DNA of 61,751 bases from Planctomycetota bacterium. GTDB lineage: Bacteria; Planctomycetota; Planctomycetia; Pirellulales; UBA1268. Position 1 is the first letter of the stretch. Every line of letters begins with the position of its first letter. The stretch lies in NCBI GenBank assembly GCA_018970605.1, contig JAGWWA010000005.1:1-61751 (forward strand), written 5' to 3'. Under the pieces are notes generated by a model that ran no database searches, was not told where the DNA came from, and saw only the letters and a list, made by a program, of their open reading frames with translations. Made by a program: the position numbers and the translations under genes. Positions 25,652-35,400 of the stretch are shown here, piece after piece.

Positions 25652-26821
25652 ATGCGGTCCACGAAGATTCGCGTCGAGCCGGCACTGCTCCGTCGCATCA
25701 ACGAGCGGCGACTGCTCGAATTCCTCCAGATCAGCGGCCCGTCGTCGCGGGCCAGGCTGCGAAAGATCTCCGGCCTCACCGCCCCGACGGTATCGAAGGT
25801 CGTGGATTCGCTCCTCGAACAGGGACTCCTCGAGGAGATCGATCCGGTGCGACCGGCCATGGGACGCCCCGGCCGCCTGGTGCGGATGGCCAGCGCGTCG
25901 GCGTTGGTCCTCGGGGTGCTCGTGAATGCCGACCGCTGCACGATCGTCGTTGCGGGGCTCGATGGCAGAATCGACGACCACCGCACGCGGCATCTCGTCA
26001 CTCCCGCGACCTATCAGGGGCTGATCGCCGCCCTCGACCGGGAATGCCGAGCGGCACTTGTGGGCCTGGCCGGCGCTCCGCAGGGCATCGGCGTGGTGGT
26101 CGATGGCCTGATCAACGACCGCGAACAGGAGGTGGTGTGCTGCGCCAACCTCCACATGCTCGACCGCCGCAATCCGGCCCGCGACCTGGAGTCGCGAATC
26201 GGGGTGCGTTGCCGCCTCCTCAAGGGGACCTCGGCGCTGTGTCTGAGCGAGCGGGCCTGCAGTGATGCCGCCGACCGCGATGACTTCTGCGTCTTCGACA
26301 TCACGACCGGCATCGGACTCGGCATCATGAGCGGTGGATCGCTCGTCGCCGGCCACAGCGGCATGGCGGGTGAGATCGGTCATGTGGTCATCGACCCGGA
26401 CGGAAGCCTTTGTGGCTGCGGCAATCGCGGCTGCCTGGAAACGCTTGCCACCGACGCGGCCATCGTGCGGCTCGTCTCGACAAAAGCCGGCACGGCGCTC
26501 GCGCCGGACGAGGTCGCACGTCTGCTCGAAGAACGGCCGGCTGACTTTGCCTGCGAGATTGACACGGTCGCGAACCGACTCGCCTTGGCGGCCTCCATGG
26601 CGATCAACATCCTCAACCCCACGCGACTGCTGATCCACAGTCGCGTGTTTCTGGTATCAGAAGCCCGCTGCGACGCGGTGCGAGCCGCTCTCAAACGGCT
26701 GGGGCTGGCCGCCTCGGTGGATGACTGCCGGGTCGAGCGAACCCGTTCGAGCAAAGAACAGGCCGCCGTCGCCGGCATCATTCATGAAATCACGCAAACG
26801 TGGGCCCCAGCCCTCAGGTAG
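25652..26821 (+). CDS. ROK-family sugar-responsive transcriptional regulator
   Basis: The 389-aa product has an N-terminal winged helix (residues about 10-75: LLEFLQISGPSSRARLRKIS, LTAPTVSKVVDSLLEQGLL, GRPGRLVRM) and a ROK domain. It keeps the zinc motif CGCGNRGCLE, the GMAGEIGHV segment and a phosphate-binding FDITTGIGLGIM, but I see no DxGxT kinase loop at the ROK start, so it is a regulator of the NagC/XylR type rather than a kinase. Such proteins repress or activate sugar genes in response to a sugar ligand. It stands directly upstream of the first PEP-CTERM module, whose promoter overlaps a palindrome at 26870-26891, the likely target. A fragment of a related winged helix precedes the second module. 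Confidence 0.92.
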   Translation: MRSTKIRVEPALLRRINERRLLEFLQISGPSSRARLRKISGLTAPTVSKVVDSLLEQGLLEEIDPVRPAMGRPGRLVRMASASALVLGVLVNADRCTIVVAGLDGRIDDHRTRHLVTPATYQGLIAALDRECRAALVGLAGAPQGIGVVVDGLINDREQEVVCCANLHMLDRRNPARDLESRIGVRCRLLKGTSALCLSERACSDAADRDDFCVFDITTGIGLGIMSGGSLVAGHSGMAGEIGHVVIDPDGSLCGCGNRGCLETLATDAAIVRLVSTKAGTALAPDEVARLLEERPADFACEIDTVANRLALAASMAINILNPTRLLIHSRVFLVSEARCDAVRAALKRLGLAASVDDCRVERTRSSKEQAAVAGIIHEITQTWAPALR

Positions 26822-26856
26822 AGGCGAATGTCGAAGAAATGCCGTTCGCCAATCTC

Positions 26857-26891
26857 TTGACACGCTTCTGAAACAAAGTAAACAATGTTTC
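26857..26891 (+). promoter_or_regulatory. Promoter with overlapping operator-like dyad, module 1
   Basis: TTGACA (26857-26862) is a perfect -35 hexamer; an A-rich AGTAAACAAT lies 16-17 nt downstream as the -10 region. GAAACA (26870-26875) and TGTTTC (26886-26891) form a perfect 6-bp inverted repeat that covers the spacer and the -10 region, where a repressor would block polymerase. The ROK regulator encoded immediately upstream is the natural candidate. Confidence 0.55.
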
Positions 26892-26969
26892 CTTAGTCGC
26901 CCGGGGGCTGGGTTCCTCACATCGCATTGATCGTTCCACCGCTGCATCTGCTTGCACAGGAGATTCATC

Positions 26970-28517
26970 ATGAGTCGAGGTGATCTGCGGATGGTCGTCG
27001 TGGCCATGGGCCTCGCGACCTTCGGGTTCGTCGGCGAGCGTGCCGACGCCCAGACATGGACCGGCGCCGGTGTGGACAGCAACTGGAGCACGGGCGGCAA
27101 CTGGTCCACACCGTTGGCATCCTCCGGCACGGTCACTGCGCTCACATTCACCGGGAGCACATCTGTCAACTCCTCGACAAACAACTCCTACGTCACCACG
27201 ATCTCAGGGTCGATGAGTTTTACGAACTCGGGATCCGGTGCAGTCACGCTCCTCGGCAGCGGTACGGTCAGTCTCATAGGCGGCACGCCGATCTATTCGG
27301 TCTCCTCCACGCTGGGCGTGACCGACGAAATCGGATTTCCAATCAAGCTGAGCTCCGGCAACAAGACGTTCAACATGGGCAGCGCCCACAATCTCCGGAT
27401 CACCAGCGCGATCACCGAGGACGGAGTGGCCCGGAATCTCACGAAGGGAGGCCAGGGAGGCACGCTGATCCTCACGGGCGAGAACCTCTTTACCGGCCAG
27501 TTACAGGTGAACGTCGGCAACGTGCAGACCGATCGCTTGGAGAACGTCAGCGACCCAAGCCCGCTCGGTGCGGGGAACTTGCCCATCCGACTCGGCAATG
27601 GCGCGACCGCGGGCACGCTGATCTACAACGGCATCGGTGAGACTACGAATCGATACATCCAAGTGGGCGGCGGAGCGGCCAGCACGGCCACCGGCGGAGC
27701 CACGGTGACGCAAAATGGCAGCGGCCCGCTCGTGTTCACCGCCACCAGCGCCTTCAACTCCGGCACCTTCAATGTTCCGCAGACTGGGATTGATCTGGCG
27801 GTGTCGCGGTTTCTGACGCTCAACGGCACCAACACCGACCTGAACACCATCAATGGGAAGATCGTCAACAACGTGAACTTGTCTGCCGGGGCATCGCTCG
27901 TGGCACTGACGAAGAGCGGCGTCGGCACCTGGGTGCTTGCTGGTGCCAACGAATACACGGGCGGCACGACTGTTTCCAGCGGCATCCTGTACGTCAATGG
28001 ATCGCTTGCCAACGGCAACTCCAACAGCGTCGCCAGCGGCGCGACGCTCGGAGGCACCGGCGTGATCGGGGCGGCCACGGCGCTCTCGGGCCGGCTGGCG
28101 CCCGGCTTCGGCGGGATCGGCACGCTGACCTTTTCCAACGGCGTCACCTGGAACGGCGGGGCGACGTCCGGGACGGCCACCGATTGGCTGTACGACCTTG
28201 GCGCGAGCAACGCATCCGACCTCGTCAGCATCACCGGCAACTTCACGAAGGGAACGGGTGCGGCGTTCCGATTCGATCTGGGAAACGCCTCTTCCCAGGG
28301 CATCTACACCCTAGCATCCTGGACAGGTTCCACGACGTTCTCGGCCGGTGACTTCAGTTACACAAATCTCGGCGGCGGCAACACCGGCACGTTCAACATC
28401 GTGGGCAGCAGCCTCGTCCTGACCATCGTGCCCGAGCCGACGACAACCCTCGGGTTGGTCGCGTCTGGAGTGGCCGGGCTGTTCGCGGCACGTCGAAGTC
28501 GACGGCGGACGATGTGA
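26970..28517 (+). CDS. PEP-CTERM beta-strand-repeat protein, module 1 gene 1
   Basis: The 515-aa product has a signal peptide ending near ERADAQT, then WTGAG...NWSTGGNWS, the usual opening of planctomycete autotransporter-strand proteins. A block near residues 150-225 contains KGGQGGTLILTGENLFTG, DPSPLGAGNLPI and GETTNRYIQVG, shared by all four PEP-CTERM proteins of the duplicated modules. A strand repeat (WVLAGANEYTGGTTVSSG) follows near 325, and the end is VPEPTTTLG, hydrophobic stretch, RRSRRR. It should be exported and anchored by an exosortase. The start at 26970 follows AGGAG by 7 nt. The next gene starts 31 nt downstream. The homologue in module 2 (512 aa) is at 37043-38581. Confidence 0.87.
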   Translation: MSRGDLRMVVVAMGLATFGFVGERADAQTWTGAGVDSNWSTGGNWSTPLASSGTVTALTFTGSTSVNSSTNNSYVTTISGSMSFTNSGSGAVTLLGSGTVSLIGGTPIYSVSSTLGVTDEIGFPIKLSSGNKTFNMGSAHNLRITSAITEDGVARNLTKGGQGGTLILTGENLFTGQLQVNVGNVQTDRLENVSDPSPLGAGNLPIRLGNGATAGTLIYNGIGETTNRYIQVGGGAASTATGGATVTQNGSGPLVFTATSAFNSGTFNVPQTGIDLAVSRFLTLNGTNTDLNTINGKIVNNVNLSAGASLVALTKSGVGTWVLAGANEYTGGTTVSSGILYVNGSLANGNSNSVASGATLGGTGVIGAATALSGRLAPGFGGIGTLTFSNGVTWNGGATSGTATDWLYDLGASNASDLVSITGNFTKGTGAAFRFDLGNASSQGIYTLASWTGSTTFSAGDFSYTNLGGGNTGTFNIVGSSLVLTIVPEPTTTLGLVASGVAGLFAARRSRRRTM

Positions 28518-28548
28518 CCACGCACAACACAATCTGAGGAGTGTGATC

Positions 28549-31248
28549 ATGGGTTCGTGGAGGCGGATCGTGGGCGTCGCGGCGGCGGCGTTGTTTGTCA
28601 CGGGAGCGGCAGAAGCCCAACTCACCGCCACCTGGACCGGTGGGGGATCCACGACGTTCTGGTCGGACGCGGCCAACTGGTCCACGGCGCCGTTGTCGAC
28701 TGGCACCTACACACTCACCTTCTCGGGCACCAACAAAACCTCGTCGTACAACAACTCGGTCACGTCTGTGATGGCGAACATCATCGGCAATTCGTCCGGC
28801 ATTCAGTTCACCAATGACGGCACACCCGGCAAGAACGGGCAGTTCGTGCTCTCGGGCAGCGCGATCACGCTCTACGGTGATATCCGCTTCACGAATCCCG
28901 CAGCGGCGAATGCCGTCAGCATGACCGACGAGATCAAGAATGACCTCGTGCTCACCTCCGCCAATAGCACGCTCGTCTACACGGCGAGCTACGGCAACCT
29001 CGTGCATAACCTGATCATCAGCGGCGTTGTCCGCGAGAATGCGACGGGGCGCGTCTTCAGGAAGGGGGGCACTGGCGGCACCCTGTTCCTCAGCGGAGAG
29101 AACGTGTTCACCGGCCAGATGCAGGTGTTCGTGGGCTCGGTGTCGGTCGACCGCTTCGAGAACATCAGCGACCCCAGCCCGCTCGGCGCGGGCAACATCC
29201 CGATTCAGGTCGGCAACGGAACTCAGACCTGTTCGATCATCTACACCGGCACGGGAGAGACGACGAACAAGTACATTGCGGTCGGTGCCGGCCCCGCCAC
29301 CACGGCCGCGGGTGGAGCCACGATCACCAACAACGGCAGCGGGCCGCTGATTTTCGACGCTGCCAACCGCTCGGTGGCTGGAGCCAATCCCTTCGACAAC
29401 GGCCGCTTCAACATCAATTACCAGGGCGACAACACCGTTTCAGTCCGAACCCTCACGCTGAACGGCACGAACTCCACCGACAGCGAGATCCGGTCGGTGA
29501 TCGCCGACCAGGCGTACGCCCAGGTGACCACCTCGATTCAGCTTGCCAAGGGGGGCTCCGGCAAGTGGATTCTGTCGGGGGCCAACACCTACTCGGGCAC
29601 GACGACGGTCAGCGGCGGCACGCTCCAGATCGGCAACAGCGGCACGACGGGAAATCTCGGCACCGGACCGGTGGTCAACAACGCCACGCTCGTGTTCAAG
29701 CGGTCCGACGACATCGCCTACGACCTCGACATCACGGGCACGGGAACGCTCGTCAAGTCCGGGGCCGGCGTGCTCACGTTCGGCACCGCCCAGTCGTACA
29801 CCGGAGCCACGTCGATCGAGGCCGGCACCCTGTCGCTCGGCGAAAACGGCTCGGTCGCGGCCTCGACGCGGATCACGGTCGGAGCGGGGGCGTCCTTCAG
29901 CGTGGCCGACGTGCTCGCCGGAGCCTACGCCGTGCCGGCCACCCAGACGCTCGGCGGCGACGGTACGGTGGTCGGTGGCGTGACCGTCGCCGGCGGAGCG
30001 ACGCTCTCGCCGGGTGCCAGCCCCGGCACGCTCACGACCACGGACAACGTCACGTTCGGCTCCGGAGGAAACTACAACTGGCAGATGCTCTCGGCGACGG
30101 GAACGGCCGGGGCTTCGTCCTCGTGGGACCTGCTCAACGTCGGCGGCGCGCTGGCGATCGCGTCGACCTCCGCCGATCCCTTCAAGGTCAATCTCTGGAC
30201 GCTCTCCGGCATCTCGCCCGATGTCAGCGGCTCGGCGGCCAACTTCAATGCCGGCCAGAGCTACTCGTGGAAGATCGCCACCGCCGGCGGCGGCATCACG
30301 GGCTTCGCGGCCAACAAGTTTCGGATCACCACCAGCGCCACCAACGGCACTGGCGGCTTCGCCAACGGCCTCAATGGCGGCTCCTTCTCGATCGCCCAGA
30401 GCGGCAACGATCTCAACCTCGTGTTCACGTCGGCCGCGCCGGCGGTGATCACGATCAACGTGGCGAGCGGCACCCAGACCCAGACTCAGGCCGGCTACCC
30501 GACGCTCTCGGGGTCGATTCCGGTGGTGAAGACCGGCGGCGGGACGCTCGTGCTCACCGCCGCCAACACGGTCACCGGCAGCACGACCGTGCAGGGAGGT
30601 AGGCTGCAACTCGCGAATGGCTCGGCACTCGGCTCGAGCAGGATCGTGCCGGTGGCTGGCGGCACCGTGACGCTCGCTACCGGCCTGCAGACCACCGTCG
30701 GTGGACTCTCGCCGAATGCCGGCGGCCTGACCGACGTCGGCAACGGGATGGTCACCGTGGCCACGGGCCTCTCCACGGCCGGCATGGTGAACGCGATCGT
30801 CACCGGCATGGGCGACGGCACCTGGAACGGCGTCAGCGGCATCACCTCGAGCGCGGCTGCGGCCAGCGGCGGCGACCGCACGATCGGCTGGCTCGACAAT
30901 GGCGACGGTTCGGTGACCTTCGCCTTCGCCGCAGCCGGCGACACCAATCTCGATTGGCAGGTTGACATCATCGACGCCGCCAACTTCCTGGCCGGCGGCA
31001 AGTTCGACACCGGCAGCCCGGCGAGTTGGAACGAGGGCGACTTCACCTACGACGGCGTGGTGGACATCCTCGACGCCGCGAGCTTTCTCTCCAACGGCCT
31101 GTTCGACGCGGGCGCCTACAACCCGATATCGGGTCAGGCCGGCGCCGTCGCGGTCGTGCCGGAGCCGAGCTCGTGGCTTGCGGCGATGACCGCCTGCGGT
31201 TGCATCGGCTGGCTGGCGTCGCGCCGTCGGCCGTTCCACCGAGGGTGA
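28549..31248 (+). CDS. PEP-CTERM protein with beta-strand repeats and dockerin-like EF-hand pair, module 1 gene 2
   Basis: The 899-aa product has a signal peptide ending near GAAEAQLT, the shared DPSPLGAGN...GETTNKYIAVG block near residue 206, three strand repeats (WILSGANTYSGTTTVSGGTL; LTFGTAQSYTGATSIEAGTL; LVLTAANTVTGSTTVQGGRL), then a dockerin-like pair near residues 795-860. The first loop is DTNLDWQVDIID, with Trp where a Gly is usual; the second is DFTYDGVVDILD. The C-terminus is a PEP-CTERM signal (VPEPSSWLA). The start at 28549 has GAGGAG 7 nt upstream. The DUF1559 gene begins 5 nt after its stop, so expression is probably coupled. The module 2 homologue (908 aa) is at 38612-41338 and keeps the same domain order. 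Confidence 0.87.
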   Translation: MGSWRRIVGVAAAALFVTGAAEAQLTATWTGGGSTTFWSDAANWSTAPLSTGTYTLTFSGTNKTSSYNNSVTSVMANIIGNSSGIQFTNDGTPGKNGQFVLSGSAITLYGDIRFTNPAAANAVSMTDEIKNDLVLTSANSTLVYTASYGNLVHNLIISGVVRENATGRVFRKGGTGGTLFLSGENVFTGQMQVFVGSVSVDRFENISDPSPLGAGNIPIQVGNGTQTCSIIYTGTGETTNKYIAVGAGPATTAAGGATITNNGSGPLIFDAANRSVAGANPFDNGRFNINYQGDNTVSVRTLTLNGTNSTDSEIRSVIADQAYAQVTTSIQLAKGGSGKWILSGANTYSGTTTVSGGTLQIGNSGTTGNLGTGPVVNNATLVFKRSDDIAYDLDITGTGTLVKSGAGVLTFGTAQSYTGATSIEAGTLSLGENGSVAASTRITVGAGASFSVADVLAGAYAVPATQTLGGDGTVVGGVTVAGGATLSPGASPGTLTTTDNVTFGSGGNYNWQMLSATGTAGASSSWDLLNVGGALAIASTSADPFKVNLWTLSGISPDVSGSAANFNAGQSYSWKIATAGGGITGFAANKFRITTSATNGTGGFANGLNGGSFSIAQSGNDLNLVFTSAAPAVITINVASGTQTQTQAGYPTLSGSIPVVKTGGGTLVLTAANTVTGSTTVQGGRLQLANGSALGSSRIVPVAGGTVTLATGLQTTVGGLSPNAGGLTDVGNGMVTVATGLSTAGMVNAIVTGMGDGTWNGVSGITSSAAAASGGDRTIGWLDNGDGSVTFAFAAAGDTNLDWQVDIIDAANFLAGGKFDTGSPASWNEGDFTYDGVVDILDAASFLSNGLFDAGAYNPISGQAGAVAVVPEPSSWLAAMTACGCIGWLASRRRPFHRG

Positions 31249-31253
31249 TCATC

Positions 31254-32276
31254 ATGACCGGAACGCTCACTGGGATATCCGACGTTCGTGGAGTCGCCTC
31301 GCGGCACTCCCGCCCTCGCGCCGACCCCACCGGCTTCACGCTCGTGGAACTTTTGGTGGTGATCGCCATTATCGCCACGCTGATCGGACTGCTGCTCCCG
31401 GCCGTCCAGTCCGCGAGGGAGTCGGCCAGACGGACGCAGTGCGCCAACAATCTGCGGCAGGTGTCGCTTGCAACGCACGGATACGAGAGCGCGAAGAAGT
31501 TTCTGGTGCCCGCATTCCTTGGAGACAACTCGCTGATCAGCCAAGCCGGCGGCTACAACTCATGGCCGACCTGGGCGGCGCTGATTCTGCCCTACATGGA
31601 GGAGAAGTCGATCGCGGACCTCTGGGACCTGAAACGTGTGGTTCAGGCCCAGGCGCCGGCCGCCTACCAAACCCCCGTCAAAATGTATTCCTGTCCGGCA
31701 CGGCCGCCGCCGGTACTCAGTGAGAACGACTTCGCCACACCGGGTGGCACGACGTCGGATTACGCCGCCTCATTCGGCACGTTGATCACGCCGGTGAGCG
31801 ACACGACCTTCAGTCAGGCCAACGGTGCCATCGTACCAGCAGTCCCGACGATCGGCCCGGCTGATGCGAAGGGACCTGTGCTGCTGTCGTCGCGTCATCA
31901 GGTGCCGATGGGCAAGGTCAAAGATGGTACAAGCAAGACCGCGATGTTCGCCGAAAAGTGGATTTCACCCACCGATCCTCGTGGAAAAAACGGCGACGCA
32001 AGTGTCTACAGCGGTATTCGAAATACCCAGCGACGGATGATGGGTTTCAGCGCACCGGAGAATGGCAGCCGGAAGATTCTGTCGCCGAAGTACGCGGTGA
32101 GTGATGTCCCGATCTCGATCGCTGGCAGCTACTTCGGGGGCTCGCACCCAGGCCTCTGCATGTTCGTATTCGTCGACGGACATGTGCAGGCGGTATCCGA
32201 AGCGACGGCCATCGAGGTGCTCACGGCGCTCGCCACGCGGGACGGTGGCGAAGCCCTTGATAGCAACGCGTTTTGA
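31254..32276 (+). CDS. DUF1559 pseudopilin-like protein, module 1 gene 3
   Basis: The 340-aa product has a type IV pilin/pseudopilin N-terminus: a basic leader, then the prepilin-peptidase site G/FTLVELLVVIAI and a hydrophobic helix, LLLPAVQSARESARRTQC. The rest is the planctomycete DUF1559 domain: CANNLRQVSLATHGYESA, NSWPTWAALILPYMEE, and near the end HPGLCMFVFVDGHV. These proteins are present in many copies per planctomycete genome and are thought to form or decorate pilus/secretion-like structures; their role is not established. The ATG at 31254 lies 5 nt after the stop of the dockerin protein. The module 2 partner at 41338-42378 shares long identical stretches. Confidence 0.92.
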   Translation: MTGTLTGISDVRGVASRHSRPRADPTGFTLVELLVVIAIIATLIGLLLPAVQSARESARRTQCANNLRQVSLATHGYESAKKFLVPAFLGDNSLISQAGGYNSWPTWAALILPYMEEKSIADLWDLKRVVQAQAPAAYQTPVKMYSCPARPPPVLSENDFATPGGTTSDYAASFGTLITPVSDTTFSQANGAIVPAVPTIGPADAKGPVLLSSRHQVPMGKVKDGTSKTAMFAEKWISPTDPRGKNGDASVYSGIRNTQRRMMGFSAPENGSRKILSPKYAVSDVPISIAGSYFGGSHPGLCMFVFVDGHVQAVSEATAIEVLTALATRDGGEALDSNAF

Positions 32277-32431
32277 CCGACTGTGCCGACGACCGATGCC
32301 TTGCTTCCCAGGGTTTTTGCGACTAGTTTCGGGGCAGGGCGATCTTTCTGTAACGCTGTTGCGTAAAGACGACTGATTGCCTTCCTGCTCCGGCCGCTTG
32401 GGGCCCCTCCCGGCACGAATGAGTCGACCTC

Positions 32432-35400
32432 ATGACGACCCGCTGGAAGCACGACGCGAGGCGAAAGAGAACCTCCGCGAGCCTCCCGGGCGGTGAGTCG
32501 CTCGAGCGCCGCCACCTCCTGGCCATCACGGCGTCGGTGACGTCGGGCGAACTGCGGATCGGCTTCACGTCATCGGCCGCTGCCGAACAGATCGCCCGCC
32601 TCTCGAGCGACGGCACGAACTACACCGTCCGCAACACCAACAACGTTTCCGTCGGCACATTCGCCGTCTCGGCGGTGAACTCGATCATGGTCACCGGGCT
32701 CACCGCCGTGGAGCGGTTCGAGATCCCTGCGACGAGCACCCGAGAGATCGCCGACCCGATCACGGTCGCCGCCACGGTGGAGACGACCGTCATCGGTCGG
32801 GCGATCGCCACCTCGGCCGGTGGCGTGCAGATCGGCTCACCGGCGATCACGCTCGCCGCGGGCGTGACGACGGCCGCAGCCCAGACCTACGCAGGCAACG
32901 TGACGCTGGCCACCGGTACCCTCGTCGCCGCGTCGACCGCAGGGGCCGACATCCGCTTCGAGAGCACGGTCACCGGTGTCGCAGGAAGCGAACTGGTCGT
33001 CGAAACCGCCGGCGCTGCGACCGTGCTCGGCGGGCTGTCCGGCCCAGCCAGATTGATCAAGCGCGGTGCCGGAGGACTGCGACTCCCCTCCTCCGGCAGT
33101 TTCAACGGCGGCACGGCGGTCGAAGCCGGCGAACTGGCCGTGACGCGATCCGGTGGACTGGGAGCGGGCACCCTCCAGCTGGCCGCGAACACCCGGCTGA
33201 AGCTCGATGCCGGCACGACGCCGGTCGACGTTGCGACACTCACCGTGGCGAATGGCGGCCGGATCGACGTCGGCGTGGGCGGCCTCAGAATTGCCTCGGG
33301 CGGGGCCAGCCTCGCGACCGTGCGAAGCCTTCTCACAGCCGGCAGGAACGGTGGCACGTGGGACGGTGCCGCTGGAATCGTCTCCCGAGAAGCCGCCGCC
33401 ACGATCGGTCGCGGCGTCGGCGTCGTGGTGGCGGATGACGGCAGCCTGCGAGTCGCCTTCGCGGCCGCCGGCGACACGAACCTCGACGGCTCCGTCGACA
33501 TGCTCGACTGCTCCACCATCCTCGCCGGTGCCAAGTTCGATTCGGGTGATCCGGCATCCTGGATCGATGGCGACACCACCTACGACGGAGTGGTGGACAT
33601 CCTCGACATCGCCGATGTCTTCAGCGGTTCTCTCTACGACGCGGGCCCCTACCTGCCGGCGACCACGCTGCCGGCCGGATTCTCGGAAACCTGGGAAACC
33701 CTGGCGACGGCCACGCTGCCGGCCTCGGCCTGGCAGCTGCAGACCGGCGGCTGGGGCACCGTCGACCAGCAGGACGTCCGCGGTGCCGGCCGCAAGCACG
33801 CTGTCGCGGCGGGGCAGGCCACCCGCCTGATGCGGCCGATCGATCTCGCTGCGCAGAACCACGTGGTGCTGCAGGGGTGGCTCTCCAGCACCGGCACCAC
33901 CGACAGGAGCATGCTGGGCCTGGCGTCGTTCCCCACGGTGACGAACAACGCCCTCGTGCAGATGGGCGCGAACGGCAAGAGTACCTACCGGATCGAGTAT
34001 GGCAACCTGGCAACGGGATCGGCACCGATCGAGATCGACACCACGCTTCCGGTGGAGGCCGGCTGGCACTTCATGCGGCTCGACCTCGTCCGGGATCCCA
34101 CCGACACGACGCTCTGGCAGGCGACGTGGCGGGGCTGGAACACGGCCCGCACCATCGAGAAGACGCAGTCGTTCAGCTGGAGGTTCGATGCCGGCGGCGT
34201 GAACTGGGCGATGCTCGGCTCCTCCGCGGCGACCGCCGGGTCCGTGGCCTGGGACGCCATCGACATCGGCCCGCTGGGCACGGTCGGGCCGCCCCCCGCA
34301 CTGCCCACGACAACGCCGCAGGTCGTCGGCACGGCCTCGAGCACCATCGCCGGCTGGGAACCGTCCAGAGCCGTGGACGGCAATGCATCGACGGTCTACT
34401 CCTCGACAAGCCACGGCGCGACGGCCGTGGCCACCGAATGGGTGGCGCTCGACGTCGGGAAGGTCGCCACCATGTCTGGGCTGAAGATCTACCCCCGCGG
34501 CAACGCCTGCTTCCCGGTCGATTACCAGATCCAATCGTCCACCGACATGATCACCTGGACGACGGTGCCGGGGATGACCTTCACGGGCCAGACCGCCCCC
34601 GCCACGAGCGTGACGCACACGTTCGCATCGGCCATCCAGGCGAGGGGGCTGCGGATCTATGCCACGAAGCTCTCGTCCGACGGGTTCAACCACTATCTGC
34701 AGATCGCCGACATGCAGGTGCCGGAGTTCCTGCCGTCGGACCTCCAGGCCTGGGTGAGCCCCGCGGAACTCCGCGACAAGAAGGTGATCAACACCGGCAT
34801 CTTCTCGCGGGTGACGTTCGAGGATCCCGATGCGCCCATGCCGCACTATCTCGCCACCCACCCCGACTATCTCGCCAACACGCCCTTCGACGGCATCACG
34901 ATCCCGGTGCCGATCGACCCGGCCTGGACGACGTCGCAGGGGCTGGTGTCGCGGCCCATCTATGGCCTCAACCAGCTCACCATGCTCAACGTGCCGATTC
35001 CCTGGTCGGTGGTCCAGGGAGCGGTCAACGATCTCAAGCAGGTGCAGTGGGGCCACGTCACCGACAACTTCCTGTGGTATGGATTCAGCGAGTTCGCCTC
35101 CGATGAAGACGCCGCCACCAAGTCGGTGAACCCGAGCAGCGCGGCCGACTGGAACGTGGTCGTCCAGAACGCGGCCCTCTGTGCCCGCATGTGCCGCGAG
35201 GCCGGCCTCAAGGGCTTCATGATGGATCCCGAACAGTACGGCCATTACCCCACCGGCGAGTACTACCCGTTCGGACTCGGCACCGCGGCGACCTGGCGGG
35301 CCCGTGGCGAGCAGTGGATCAAGGCGGTGCAGGCGGAGTATCCGGAGATCATCCTCAACTCTTTCTTCACGTGGGGCCCAGAGAGCCAGCCGGGCGGCTG

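Noticed and set aside
25652-26821. Sugar kinase (ROK glucokinase)
   Set aside because: An N-terminal winged helix is present and the ATP-binding DxGxT loop is not seen, so it is a regulator.
29440-31239. 599-codon minus-strand frame in the dockerin protein gene
   Set aside because: Antisense shadow; the plus-strand gene has signal peptide, repeats, dockerin and PEP-CTERM in order.
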